This document shows positions 25,601 through 33,814 of a stretch of DNA of 64,000 nucleotides, piece by piece; positions within the stretch are counted from its first letter, which is position 1, and the number at the start of each line of letters is the position of its first letter. Location of the stretch: assembly GCA_045654805.1 (NCBI GenBank), contig JAZOOD010000060.1, positions 1 to 64,000 on the forward strand, in the 5' to 3' direction. The translations under genes and the position numbers were made by a program. The stretch is from CAZNKU01 sp045654805. Its GTDB lineage: Bacteria > Bacillota > Clostridia > Monoglobales > Firm-18. Below the pieces are notes generated by a model, which ran no database searches, was not told where the DNA came from, and was given only the letters and a program-made list of their open reading frames with translations.

Positions 25601-26024
25601 CTCCCGCCACGCAGGCAGAAAGACATATTAACCCTTCACTGTACTGTCTTAGGGTGCTTTTGTCGATACGTGGTTTTACATAGTATCCATCTATGTGAGC
25701 TATACTTACCAGCTTTACAAGATTTTTATAACCTGTATTATTTTTTGCAAGCAATATCAAATGATAACGCTTGGTATCATAAGGATGTTCCTTCTCATAC
25801 AAGGTACGTGGGGAAACATACATTTCGCAACCGATAATTGGCTTAATACCGTTTTTTTTAGCCTCTTTATAAAAATCAACAACACCGTACATTACACCAT
25901 GGTCAGTAATGGCAAGGGCAGACTGGTTATGCCTTTTTGCCTCTTCTATTAACTTTTCAATCCTGCAGGCACCGTCCAAAAGACTATACGCAGTATGTGT
26001 ATGAAGATGTACAAAATCCGCCAT
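22602..26024 (-). CDS. dnaE: DNA polymerase III alpha subunit (DnaE)
   Basis: A 1140-residue replicative polymerase subunit. The N-terminal PHP domain begins HLHTHTAYSLLDGACRIEKL; the palm has GPGRGSAAGSLVSYCL and the catalytic PDIDMDFC near 391; the fingers have 'YQEQVMQIVQTLAGY'; the tail carries a helix-hairpin-helix and an OB-fold (VKIGGLVTSYKTKLTKNN) near 960-1010. It is DnaE rather than PolC because no exonuclease domain is inserted. The ATG at 26024 follows AGGAGG. It lies 19 nt after whiA and is probably cotranscribed. Confidence 0.97.
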   Translation of the reverse strand: MADFVHLHTHTAYSLLDGACRIEKLIEEAKRHNQSALAITDHGVMYGVVDFYKEAKKNGIKPIIGCEMYVSPRTLYEKEHPYDTKRYHLILLAKNNTGYKNLVKLVSIAHIDGYYVKPRIDKSTLRQYSEGLICLSACVAGEIPQAILNNDIDSARLLVQEYISIFGKENFFLELQNHGIKEEMQVNTHLINFARELGVGVVATNDVHYVSKRDARYQDILMCIQMGKKESETDRMKFETDEMYLKSSDEMAQLFKTLPQAVENTVKIADMCNVELEFGNYHLPLFKLPDGVDHFEFLRKLCIQGLKERYENYTQHLPRLEYELGVINNMGFTDYFLIVWDFIKYAKTSGIYVGPGRGSAAGSLVSYCLDITTIDPIKYSLIFERFLNPSRITMPDIDMDFCIERRGEVINYVREKYGNNNVAQIITFGTLSARSVIRDVGRVINIPYADVDVVAKMIPATPGQTIDKALADNQKLREKYESSPQVREMIDIARELEGLPRHASTHAAGVVITHHEVSDYVPLALSDEQPVTQYVMTTLEELGLLKMDFLGLRNLTVIKNAINNIKMCKGIEIDINKIDMSKKEVYALISSGNTDGVFQLESAGMKNFMRELKPGCMEDVIAGIALYRPGPADSIPRYIENKNNHSKITYKHPLLKPILESTYGCIVYQEQVMQIVQTLAGYSLGRADVLRKAMGKKKPEVILKEKNAFIYGDDEVCGAVKNGVSEEVAESIFNEMADFGKYAFNKSHAAAYAVVAYQTAYLKTFYKVEFMAALMSSQMNNTSKLNEYIMQLPKMGIKLLPVDVNESYADFTPSGNNIRYGMSAVKNVGRNFVSNIIKNRGKGYTTLREFCLNNSDDGVNKRALEYLIKAGAFDRVGKGSRAQYLACYEQVVDETSSSARYNFSGQVSFLGESDMIEDDLPNVNPFSKEYILRVEKEAMGVYLSGHPLDEYFDIIEKCSNVTISDIINSFDGSGEGSVKDGQDVKIGGLVTSYKTKLTKNNSQMAFVEFEDLTGSIELVVFPATFNTYEKLISEGSKICISGKVDGDEESTPKILVDSIRALKMHSYKKAYIKIPAGKEDKIDMVKELLKIYSGDIPVYLYVEAENKYYEADKSLWIEPVPALEKHLKHNFGDDCQFIVK

Positions 26025-26043
26025 ATTGACCTCCTGTGTAATT

Positions 26044-26922
26044 TTATTTTTCAAACTCTGCAAGTGCAAGCAATTTTCTCATTCTGTGGTTCACACCTGA
26101 CTTTGATATACCTAACCTTTCTGCCATTTCCGAAAGTGGCATATCCAGATTTTCAAGCCTTAACTTTGCAACCTCTGCAAGCTCCGGAGAAATACTCTGC
26201 CACCCATGCTCCAAAACAATCTTTTTAATAGCATTTTGTTGTTTAAGTGCCGCACCAAACACCTTTGTGGCATTAGCCGCCTCAAAATTCGCCCGTCTGT
26301 TAACAGAATTACGCACATCACGTTCTATAACAACATTTACAAACTCCATCATCTTGCTGTGTGCACCTATTGAGGCAAGCAAATTTTCTATCTGCTGGCT
26401 TTCTTTAATGTAAAAGACAAAATTCCCGTTACGGTTAATCATTTTAGGGTACAGTTCAAAGTATTCAAACACCTGACGCAAATCTTTTTCCAAAGAGAAA
26501 TGGTTTGAAACCAGTTCTACGTGATATCCCTTTACAGGGTCTATCATACTTCCCCCGCCAAGGAAAACACCCCTTAAAATTGCAGATTTGCAACATTCAT
26601 TACGCACTAATTCCCTGTCTATATGCAATGGTACTCCAACAAGTTTCATATCACGGAGAACCTTTATAACCTCTACACCATAAAGTGTGGCATAATAAAC
26701 CCCTGCATCTGTAACATCTACATTAATTTTTATGTTATACAAAAAAAACATCAGATCATAAAATCTCTGTGCAACTATTGCATTTTCAGTACGAAGCTTT
26801 ATTTCGTTGCCTTTTATCGTAGCACCGTAGCATACCAATCCCACAAGCTCCGCCCGTGCACAGCACACATCAGTAATTTCGATCTGGCATATTTCACCCC
26901 TGACATCTGATGCAAAAGACAT
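26044..26922 (-). CDS. whiA: DNA-binding protein WhiA
   Basis: A 292-residue WhiA. The N-terminal two-thirds is a LAGLIDADG-like domain that has lost nuclease function ('RGVFLGGGSMIDPVKGYHVEL'), and the C-terminal helix-turn-helix is LSEMAERLGISKSGVNHRMRKL. In Streptomyces it regulates sporulation; in Bacillus it affects cell division and chromosome segregation. The ATG at 26922 has AAGGAGG upstream; a GTG two codons earlier is inside the ribosome-site spacing. A TATAAT at 26950-26955 may be its promoter, overlapping the preceding terminator. Confidence 0.94.
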   Translation of the reverse strand: MSFASDVRGEICQIEITDVCCARAELVGLVCYGATIKGNEIKLRTENAIVAQRFYDLMFFLYNIKINVDVTDAGVYYATLYGVEVIKVLRDMKLVGVPLHIDRELVRNECCKSAILRGVFLGGGSMIDPVKGYHVELVSNHFSLEKDLRQVFEYFELYPKMINRNGNFVFYIKESQQIENLLASIGAHSKMMEFVNVVIERDVRNSVNRRANFEAANATKVFGAALKQQNAIKKIVLEHGWQSISPELAEVAKLRLENLDMPLSEMAERLGISKSGVNHRMRKLLALAEFEK

Positions 26923-26966
26923 ATCCACACCTCCTTACAACATATCATAATTATACAATAAAAAAA

Positions 26967-26999
26967 GGACAAAAACAAGTAATAAAACTGTTTTTGTCC
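26967..26999 (-). terminator. Terminator after the amidohydrolase gene
   Basis: GGACAAAAACA / TGTTTTTGTCC stem followed by TTTTTTT on the minus strand, six bases after the stop at 27005. Confidence 0.9.
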
Positions 27000-27004
27000 A
27001 AAGA

Positions 27005-27811
27005 TTATAAATCAAGTATTTTTATAGCATTTTTATGTGTAATCAAGTCCATATCTTCATCAGTTAAATCAAGTGTTTTCAATACATCAAATGGTCCCGA
27101 CTGACTTCCCCATGGTGAATCACTGCCATAGAGTATTTTATTTGCTCCGTGATTATTTATAATACGCGCAAGCTGGTCTTTTTTCACAAAATCACAGGAA
27201 TATGATATATCAAAGCTTATATTTGTACCAACAAGATATTTTTCCACGTCATCCCACATCTCAAAGCCACCAAGATGTGCAGCTATGAGATACTTACCGC
27301 TGACATAATCCAACAATTTTTTCATTTTCTTAACGTCAGCAATATCTGATGAAGGAAATCCAACATCATCCCCTGAGTGAAACATTGTATATAACCCAAG
27401 TTTTTCCGCCTTTTCAACTATGCGGATAATCTCCGGACTATCTACATATACATTCTGATACTGGGGATGCAATTTAATCCCTTTAAATCCTCTTTTTGCA
27501 AGATTTTCCAGAACATTCTCCCAATCCTCCTGAAGTGGGTGCAAACTACCGAAGGATAAAATGTTCCCTGCTGTTATTTTCTCTGCATAATCGTTTATTG
27601 AGGATGTCTGGGAAGGTTTAGTAGCTATGGGCATAACGATGCTCATATCAATACTGTTTTCATCCATTGACTTCTTCAAGCTATCCACCGTTCCCTCTGT
27701 ATAGGAAATCGACTTTACGCCCCTTGCTCTATATACATTTTCCTTTAAAACCTCTAATGTTTTCGCCGCAATCTTAGGCGGAAACACGTGAGTATGAAAA
27801 TCTATAATCAT
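27005..27811 (-). CDS. Amidohydrolase-family metal-dependent hydrolase
   Basis: A 268-residue TIM-barrel hydrolase of the amidohydrolase-2 (PF04909) type. Metal-binding motifs are visible: IIDFHTHVFPP at 2-12, GIKLHPQYQ near 118, MFHSGDD near 148, AAHLGG near 183 and LYGSDSPWG near 231. Substrate is unknown; members include decarboxylases and lactonases. The ATG at 27811 is preferred over the GTG four codons earlier because it begins the first beta strand. It follows the pyrophosphatase gene by 15 nt. Confidence 0.85.
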   Translation of the reverse strand: MIIDFHTHVFPPKIAAKTLEVLKENVYRARGVKSISYTEGTVDSLKKSMDENSIDMSIVMPIATKPSQTSSINDYAEKITAGNILSFGSLHPLQEDWENVLENLAKRGFKGIKLHPQYQNVYVDSPEIIRIVEKAEKLGLYTMFHSGDDVGFPSSDIADVKKMKKLLDYVSGKYLIAAHLGGFEMWDDVEKYLVGTNISFDISYSCDFVKKDQLARIINNHGANKILYGSDSPWGSQSGPFDVLKTLDLTDEDMDLITHKNAIKILDL

Positions 27812-27826
27812 ATTTCTCACCACTTA

Positions 27827-28366
27827 CTATTTCAAATATTTCCTTACATTTTTGTCATAGGCGTCAATAGAGCTTTGAATAACTCTTAATGCTTCTTCCC
27901 TTCCGCATATTTCATCAACAACCGTAACCTTTTCTTCAAGCATTTTATATACTTCAAAGAAGTGCTTTATTTCATCAAACTGATGACGTGGAAGTTCAGA
28001 AATATCGTTATACATATTAAGCGACGGGTCAGTATATGGGATTGCTATAATCTTTTCGTCAGTTTCGTTATCATCAGTCATCTTTAACACTCCAATAGGA
28101 TAACAGTCCACTATTGTTAAAATATCCAACTCCTCCTGACATAAAACCAAAACGTCAAGCGGGTCACCATCTTCGGATAATGTGAGCGGAATAAAACCAT
28201 AATTCTGCGGATAATGAGTGGAAGTAAATAAAATTCTGTCAAGACGGATTAATCCCGTCTTTTTATCAAGCTCGTATTTTTTATGACACTTTTTAGGTAT
28301 TTCTATAAGACACACAAAACGTTCCGGTGTTACCCTTTCCTTTTCAAAATCATGCCATGGATTCAT
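27827..28366 (-). CDS. ppa: Inorganic pyrophosphatase, family I
   Basis: A 179-residue soluble pyrophosphatase that pulls biosynthetic reactions by hydrolysing PPi. Family I is shown by YGFIPLTLSEDGDPLDVLVL (the three active-site aspartates), RILFTSTHYPQN and the later 'DPSLNMYNDISELP' region. Family I rather than the manganese family II is less usual among Firmicutes but common in some Clostridia. AGGGGG precedes the ATG. It is separated from pnp by a terminator. Confidence 0.93.
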   Translation of the reverse strand: MNPWHDFEKERVTPERFVCLIEIPKKCHKKYELDKKTGLIRLDRILFTSTHYPQNYGFIPLTLSEDGDPLDVLVLCQEELDILTIVDCYPIGVLKMTDDNETDEKIIAIPYTDPSLNMYNDISELPRHQFDEIKHFFEVYKMLEEKVTVVDEICGREEALRVIQSSIDAYDKNVRKYLK

Positions 28367-28397
28367 TACATAATACCCCCTAATTATTTTATGGACA

Positions 28398-28428
28398 AAA
28401 AATCCGACCTCTAAAAAGTCGGATTTTT
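28398..28428 (-). terminator. pnp terminator
   Basis: AAAAATCCGAC / GTCGGATTTTT stem with a 9-nt loop and T-rich flank, ten bases after the pnp stop. Confidence 0.9.
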
Positions 28429-28437
28429 AATTAATTT

Positions 28438-30522
28438 TTACTCAGCATCTTTTTTTGACAAGTTTATTCTTCCCTTGTCATCAATTTCGATAACCTTAAC
28501 TTTGATTTCATCGCCAATATTTACAACGTCTTCTACCTTTTCAACTCTCTTTTCATCAAGTTTGGAAATGTGTACAAGACCTTCCTTACCAGGCAATATT
28601 TCAACAAATGCACCAAACTGCATAATTCTTGTTACTGTGCCAACATACACTTCACCAGGTTCAGGTTCCTTAACAATACCTGTGATAATATCCTTAGCAG
28701 CCTGAAGCGAAGGACCGTCAACAGACATAATCAACACTCTGCCGTCGTCATCAATGTCAATCTTAACACCTGTGTCAGCAATAATCTTCTGTATTGTCTT
28801 ACCACCGCTACCGATAACATCTCTTATCTTTTCAGGGTCAATATACATTGTTTCCACACGCGGAGCATATGCTGAAAGTTCTGCCCTTGGAGCTTCAATA
28901 GCCTTAAGCAATACTTCGTCAATAATTTTAATACGTGCAGCCTTAGTCTTAGCAAAAGCTTCTCTGATTATTTCAGGTGTAAGACCGTCAATTTTAAGGT
29001 CCATCTGAATAGCTGTAATACCGTCTTTAGTACCTGCTACTTTAAAGTCCATATCGCCGTGGAAGTCTTCAAGACCTTGGATATCAAGCATTGTCATAAA
29101 GCTGTCGCCTTCATCTATAAGACCAACAGAAATACCTGCAACAGGAGCCTTTATAGGTACACCTGCATCCATAAGTGCCAATGTACTACCACATACTGAG
29201 GCCTGAGATGTTGAGCCGTTTGAAGAAAGGACTTCTGACACCAATCTTATAGCGTATGGAAATTCGTCTTCTGACGGAATAACAGGTTCCAAAGCACGTT
29301 CAGCCAAAGCTCCGTGACCCACTTCACGTCTTCCCGGACCTCTTGATGGCTTAGTTTCGCCAACAGAATATGATGGGAAATTATAATGGTGGATGTATCT
29401 CTTGTTCTGTTCTGATTCATCAAGACCGTCAAGCTTCTGGGCATCTCCAAGAGCACCCAAAGTCGCAACTGTAAGAACCTGAGTCTGTCCTCTTGTAAAC
29501 ATACCTGAACCGTGAACACGTGGAAGCAATGCAACTTCTGCACTTAGCGGACGGATATCATCAATACCACGGCCGTCAACACGCTTATGTTCATCCTTAA
29601 GCCAGCTTCTTACGATATTTTTCTGCATTTTATAAAGTACCTCACCGATTTCGGTGTCGTAGTTTTCGTATTTTTCAGCCAATTCTTCTGCAAGCTTTTC
29701 TTCAACAACCAACATTCTTGCATCACGGATTTTCTTGTCGTCTGTATCAAGAGCGTGCTTGATATCATCGATAGCGATTCTTTCAACATCGTCATACAAA
29801 TCGTGATTGATATCAAAAGCTTCATACTTAATCTTTTCTTTTTTGCCTACTGCATCTGCAATTTCATCAACAAAGTCACAAAGTTTTTTAATTTCCTCAT
29901 GAGCAAGCATAATTGCATCGTATACAACATCATCAGGAACTTCCTTAGCACCTGCTTCTATCATACAAACCTTCTGGCGAGTACCGGAAACAGTCATATT
30001 AAGCTGACTTACTTCTCTCTGTGCAGCAGTAGGATTAATAACAAATTCACCGTCAACAATACCAACGAATACGCTTGCAACAGGGCCGTTGAAAGGAATG
30101 TCGGAAATTGCGATAGCAATAGCTGTACCCATCATTGCACCAAATTCAGGAAGATTGTCCTGTTCAACGCTCAAAACTGTAGAAACGATAGATACATCGT
30201 TACGCAAATCCTTAGGGAACAAAGGACGTATTGGTCTGTCAATAACACGGCTTGTAAGAATAGCCTTGTCAGAAGGCTTACCTTCTCTCTTTGTAAAACC
30301 GCCAGGGATTTTACCTACTGAATAAAGCTTTTCCTCGTAATCAACACTTAAAGGAAAAAAGTCTATACCATCACGAGGCTTGTCCGAAGCTGTTACATTT
30401 GTCATAACAACTGTGTCGCCGTATCTTACGATACAGGAACCATTGGAAAGTTGTGCCATTTTGCCTGTTTCTACAACAAGCTTTCTACCTGCAACGATAG
30501 TTTCAAACTGTCTGAATGCCAT
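28438..30522 (-). CDS. pnp: Polynucleotide phosphorylase
   Basis: A 694-residue 3'-5' phosphorolytic exoribonuclease. Two RNase PH domains are visible (1-140 with 'FFPLSVDYEEK'; 305-530 with 'RTQVLTVATLGAL'-like GQTQVLTVATLG and AGTKDGITAIQMDLKI), followed by a KH domain (about 550-610, IRDVIGSGGKTIQKI) and an S1 domain (about 620-690, YVGTVTRIMQFGAFVEILPG). The ATG at 30522 has GGAGG upstream. A strongly folded leader precedes it. Confidence 0.97.
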   Translation of the reverse strand: MAFRQFETIVAGRKLVVETGKMAQLSNGSCIVRYGDTVVMTNVTASDKPRDGIDFFPLSVDYEEKLYSVGKIPGGFTKREGKPSDKAILTSRVIDRPIRPLFPKDLRNDVSIVSTVLSVEQDNLPEFGAMMGTAIAIAISDIPFNGPVASVFVGIVDGEFVINPTAAQREVSQLNMTVSGTRQKVCMIEAGAKEVPDDVVYDAIMLAHEEIKKLCDFVDEIADAVGKKEKIKYEAFDINHDLYDDVERIAIDDIKHALDTDDKKIRDARMLVVEEKLAEELAEKYENYDTEIGEVLYKMQKNIVRSWLKDEHKRVDGRGIDDIRPLSAEVALLPRVHGSGMFTRGQTQVLTVATLGALGDAQKLDGLDESEQNKRYIHHYNFPSYSVGETKPSRGPGRREVGHGALAERALEPVIPSEDEFPYAIRLVSEVLSSNGSTSQASVCGSTLALMDAGVPIKAPVAGISVGLIDEGDSFMTMLDIQGLEDFHGDMDFKVAGTKDGITAIQMDLKIDGLTPEIIREAFAKTKAARIKIIDEVLLKAIEAPRAELSAYAPRVETMYIDPEKIRDVIGSGGKTIQKIIADTGVKIDIDDDGRVLIMSVDGPSLQAAKDIITGIVKEPEPGEVYVGTVTRIMQFGAFVEILPGKEGLVHISKLDEKRVEKVEDVVNIGDEIKVKVIEIDDKGRINLSKKDAE

Positions 30523-30553
30523 TTTAAATTCCTCCAATTTTTTTATATTTTAC

Positions 30554-30625
30554 GAGGTATTTTTTAGCACTTAATTTTATGTACCCTACAACAGATACAC
30601 ATAATTAACTGCTAACCAACACCTC
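30554..30625 (-). promoter_or_regulatory. Long hairpin in the pnp leader
   Basis: On the minus strand 30625-30610 can pair with 30569-30554 (14 of 16 positions, one G-U). Inside it, 30608-30603 pairs with 30576-30571 and 30604-30599 lies opposite 30582-30577. There is no T-tract. E. coli pnp is autoregulated through an RNase III-cleaved leader duplex; the same logic here is inference. Confidence 0.5.
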
Positions 30626-30650
30626 ATTTTAAACTGTTTTAAAAGCAATC

Positions 30651-30681
30651 AAACGAGTGATACACAAAGTATCACCCGTTT
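30651..30681 (-). terminator. rpsO terminator
   Basis: AAACGAGTGATAC / GTATCACCCGTTT stem with one mismatch and a 5-nt loop, followed by TTTGATTGCTTTT on the minus strand, ten bases after rpsO. Confidence 0.75.
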
Positions 30682-30690
30682 ATTGTTTAA

Positions 30691-30954
30691 CTATTTTCTC
30701 AAGTTACATTTAGCTACAATAGCTCTGTATCTTTCGATATCTTTTTTCATAAGATAGTTCAAAAGACCACGTCTTTGACCAACCATTTTCAAAAGACCTC
30801 TTCTTGAATGATGGTCCTTCTTGTTAATCTTAAGATGTTCGTTAAGATGGTTGATTCTTTCAGTAAGGATAGCAATCTGAACTTCAGGAGAACCTGTATC
30901 AGTTTCGTGCAATTTGTATTTTGCAATAATATCCTGCTTTACTTCTTTCAACAT
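30691..30954 (-). CDS. rpsO: Ribosomal protein S15
   Basis: An 87-residue primary 16S-binding protein. Diagnostic segments are HETDTGSPEVQIAILTERIN and 'DHHSRRGLLKMVGQRRGLL'. It is transcribed from a promoter inside the end of ribF and carries a leader in which the ribosome site can be masked. It precedes pnp as in many bacteria, but a terminator separates them. Confidence 0.97.
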   Translation of the reverse strand: MLKEVKQDIIAKYKLHETDTGSPEVQIAILTERINHLNEHLKINKKDHHSRRGLLKMVGQRRGLLNYLMKKDIERYRAIVAKCNLRK

Positions 30955-31035
30955 TGTGCATTCACCTCCACTTAATTATTACGCATAACCCGAGCATCAG
31001 GCGAGTGGAACTTTACCCCAAAACCCAGCATTAGC
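30955..31035 (-). promoter_or_regulatory. Candidate S15 autoregulatory leader
   Basis: The ~80-nt leader holds UCCACU (31009-31004), which can pair with AGUGGA (30972-30967) and so cover part of the ribosome site GGAGG (30965-30969). S15 represses its own mRNA through diverse leader folds in several phyla. That this leader binds S15 is inferred from position and the SD-masking helix. Confidence 0.5.
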
Positions 31036-31041
31036 CATTAC

Positions 31042-31070
31042 ATTATACTACATATATTTTCATTTGTAAA
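31042..31070 (-). promoter_or_regulatory. Sigma-A promoter of rpsO
   Basis: TTTACA (31065-31070), 17-bp spacer, TATAAT (31042-31047). The -35 box lies inside the 3' end of ribF. Confidence 0.82.
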
Positions 31071-31959
31071 TACTTTTTTCAAAAATTTTTAAAGTTTTAT
31101 TTTTATCAATAATCAGCTGGCTTTTCAAGGCATCTGCCGACTCAAAGGTCATTATATCCCTTAACTTTTCAACAAAAGATATTGAAATCCTTTGTCCATA
31201 CAAATCACCATTAAAATCAAAAAGATTTGTTTCCAATAAAATCCTGTTGTCATTAAATGTGGGCTTCCCGCCGTAATTAGTTATAGACGGATACATTTTT
31301 TCATCATATTCGGTTATTGTAGCATACACACCTTCAAGAGGCATAATTCGGTTTTCGTCAACACAGATATTTGCGGTAGGAAAGCCTATTGTACGTCCTA
31401 TGGCATTACCATACTCCACTGTACCGCTTACAGAAAAGTCGTAGCCAAGCATCTTTTTAGCCATTTTGAAATTGTTTTCCTCAATATATCCCCTGATTTT
31501 TGTACTGCTGACAATTTCGTCATCCTGGTAAACAGGAGGCACAATATCAAAAACAATTCCTTTTTCTCCACAGTATTCCTCTAAAATTTTTGTATTTCCT
31601 TCTCTTCCTTTTCCAAAGCGGAAATTAAACCCAACGGATATATACTTTGCAGTACTTATAAAAGTATCCAGAAAATTACGTGCGGACATTCCTTTAAAAT
31701 CACCATCAAAACGCTGAATATAAAGATAATCAACACCTAATTCTTCAAAAATTTTGATACGTTGCTCCCAATCCGTAATATATCTTGCTCCAGACGGCAA
31801 TACATCAAAAGTATATATACAGGCACTGCAATTATTATCTTTTGAATACGAAACAATATTTTCAATTAATTTTCTATGCCCTGTATGAACACCGTCAAAT
31901 GCCCCGAGAGCAATAGCAAGTCCTTGCGGCAGAACCTCATTATTATTTAAAATCTTCAT
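31060..31959 (-). CDS. ribF: Bifunctional riboflavin kinase / FAD synthetase
   Basis: A 299-residue enzyme making FMN then FAD. The N-terminal adenylyltransferase domain has ALGAFDGVHTGHRKLI (about 17-32) and 'VGFNFRFGKGREGN'; the C-terminal kinase domain has GRTIGFPTANI near 187 and 'YPSITNYGGKPTF' near 225. It overlaps truB by one base, so they are translationally coupled. Confidence 0.95.
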   Translation of the reverse strand: MKILNNNEVLPQGLAIALGAFDGVHTGHRKLIENIVSYSKDNNCSACIYTFDVLPSGARYITDWEQRIKIFEELGVDYLYIQRFDGDFKGMSARNFLDTFISTAKYISVGFNFRFGKGREGNTKILEEYCGEKGIVFDIVPPVYQDDEIVSSTKIRGYIEENNFKMAKKMLGYDFSVSGTVEYGNAIGRTIGFPTANICVDENRIMPLEGVYATITEYDEKMYPSITNYGGKPTFNDNRILLETNLFDFNGDLYGQRISISFVEKLRDIMTFESADALKSQLIIDKNKTLKIFEKSIYK

Positions 31960-32822
31960 TAAAATTCACCAACATAAAACATTTTGACAACCTTAAGCAT
32001 ACCATCATCCATACGTGAAAGACATAAAAATCTGTCTTCGTCGTCATATACTTTATATTCTACACCCTCTGTACCATTATACGGAATTGCATTTCCATTC
32101 AAAACCTTGCTTAAAATATCACCGGTTACAGTGATTTTATCACAATCAAACAATTCATCAGGTGAAATAACATAATTCGCATAATTTTCAGATGTCAAGT
32201 CTTCTAACTTTACAGAATTACCAATTTCAAATACAGAACTTTGAGTACGTATAAGCTTTGTCATAGCTGCACCGCAACCAAGCACTTGTCCTATATCGTT
32301 ACCCAATGTTCGGATATATGTACCCTTTGAGCATTTTACATCTATGGTAAAGTATTTATCCTTTACATCAAGTATATTTATTTCATATATTTCAACATCA
32401 CGAGGCTTACGTTCTATCTCTATTCCCTTGCGTGCAAGGTCACATAATTTTCTTCCACCAACCTTGATTGCAGAATACATAGGCGGAATCTGTTGTATTT
32501 TACCCTCAAAGCTTTTAATAGCCTGTATAATCTGCTCTTCGGAAACATTTACAGGGTGTTCTTTCAAAACTTCCCCGCTTATATCAAGAGTATCGGTTGT
32601 GACACCAAGCATAAATGTTGCGGTATATCTTTTATCCGACACCGTGAGCATATCAGCAACCTTAGTTCCCCTGTTTATACATATAGGCAAAACGCCTTCT
32701 GCATCAGGGTCGAGAGTTCCGGTGTGTCCCACCTTTTTTGTACCAACAATTCTGCGTACTCTGTTTACTACATCGTGAGAGGTCATTCCCGCAGGCTTGT
32801 AGATATTAATTATTCCATCCAT
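31959..32822 (-). CDS. truB: tRNA pseudouridine-55 synthase
   Basis: A 287-residue enzyme that forms pseudouridine 55 in the T-loop of tRNAs. The catalytic motif GHTGTLDPDAEGVLP places the nucleophilic Asp at residue 38; KVGGRKLCDLARKG and CSKGTYIRTLGNDIG follow. The only ribosome site seen is GGAGG 17 nt upstream inside nrnA's end, so coupling to nrnA (3-nt gap) is likely. Confidence 0.95.
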   Translation of the reverse strand: MDGIINIYKPAGMTSHDVVNRVRRIVGTKKVGHTGTLDPDAEGVLPICINRGTKVADMLTVSDKRYTATFMLGVTTDTLDISGEVLKEHPVNVSEEQIIQAIKSFEGKIQQIPPMYSAIKVGGRKLCDLARKGIEIERKPRDVEIYEINILDVKDKYFTIDVKCSKGTYIRTLGNDIGQVLGCGAAMTKLIRTQSSVFEIGNSVKLEDLTSENYANYVISPDELFDCDKITVTGDILSKVLNGNAIPYNGTEGVEYKVYDDEDRFLCLSRMDDGMLKVVKMFYVGEF

Positions 32823-32825
32823 AAG

Positions 32826-33791
32826 CTATCTGATTCTGACCTCCAGTTTTATTCTTCTCTCAGTTTCGGTAATTAGTTTCCTCTTTACTTCCTCAAGACT
32901 ACCCTTTACAGTACAGCCTGCAGCCCTTTCGTGACCACCACCGCCGAACTGCTGTGCAAGCTTAGCCGCATCAACAAGCTGAGAACGTATACTTACCTTT
33001 ACAGTTTCACTATCAATTTCACGAAAACTCATAGAAACTATAGCACTTTCCAAAGAACGCGGGATATTAACAAGGCTACCTGCATCATCTTCTGTTGCTT
33101 TTAATCTTTTCATCTGCTTTTCCGTTATAGAAACAACAGCAATTCTGTCTTCATAGTAAGTTTCCATGGAATTGTAGGCAAGCCTTATAAGCTCTATTCT
33201 CTTTTTGCTGTTCATTTCAAAGAGATAGCTGTTAATAAAGGCATTATTTATGCCATACTGCAAAAGCTGTGCAGCAATGCTGTGAGTATGAGGCTTTGTA
33301 TTGGAATATGCAAAGCCCCCGGTATCAGACACTATTGCAACATAGAGATTATTTACAATCTGTGTTGTAAGCTTTATGTTCATAAACTGTGCAAGTTCAT
33401 ATATAATCTCTCCTGTAGCTGCAGCCTCCGGATTAATATAATTATAAACTCCATATTTGTCATTGGTAATATGATGGTCTATATTAATTGTTTTTTCGCA
33501 GGAATCAAATGCCCTTACCCTTGTTCCCATACGTTGTTTATCTGCACAGTCTACTGAAATAACAAGGTCAGGTATAAAAGCATCGTTTTTACATTCAACA
33601 CCATCCAGTATTCTCAGTATTCTGTGCTCATAATCTCTTTCATCCAATATTACATCAGCTTTTTTTCCAAGCTCCTCAAGCATAAGCTTAAGTGCATAGC
33701 TTGACCCCAGGCAATCGCCATCAGCACTATAATGAGGAATAATGAGAATATTATCACTGCTTTTTATAGCATTACATATATCTGTAAACAT
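32826..33791 (-). CDS. nrnA: DHH-family nanoRNase / pAp phosphatase
   Basis: A 321-residue DHH/DHHA1 phosphoesterase that degrades oligoribonucleotides and dephosphorylates pAp. Motifs are YSADGDCLGSSYAL near 21, VDCADKQRMG near 83, the DHH triad NIDHHITND near 105, VSDTGGFAYSNT near 156, and the DHHA1 GGGGHERAAGC near 287. It sits in the rbfA-truB interval, the usual place in Firmicutes. Confidence 0.94.
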   Translation of the reverse strand: MFTDICNAIKSSDNILIIPHYSADGDCLGSSYALKLMLEELGKKADVILDERDYEHRILRILDGVECKNDAFIPDLVISVDCADKQRMGTRVRAFDSCEKTINIDHHITNDKYGVYNYINPEAAATGEIIYELAQFMNIKLTTQIVNNLYVAIVSDTGGFAYSNTKPHTHSIAAQLLQYGINNAFINSYLFEMNSKKRIELIRLAYNSMETYYEDRIAVVSITEKQMKRLKATEDDAGSLVNIPRSLESAIVSMSFREIDSETVKVSIRSQLVDAAKLAQQFGGGGHERAAGCTVKGSLEEVKRKLITETERRIKLEVRIR

Positions 33792-33814
33792 TACACCATT
33801 CCCTTCTGCACAAA

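Noticed and set aside
28370..28400. TTGTCC and TATTAT ahead of ppa as a promoter
   Set aside because: The -10 would end three bases before the ATG and overlap the ribosome site AGGGGG; more likely chance in AT-rich DNA.
29587..30321. A 244-codon plus-strand frame opposite pnp
   Set aside because: It lies entirely antisense to a clear pnp, has no ribosome site and the composition (Phe/Cys/Asn-rich) of a shadow frame.
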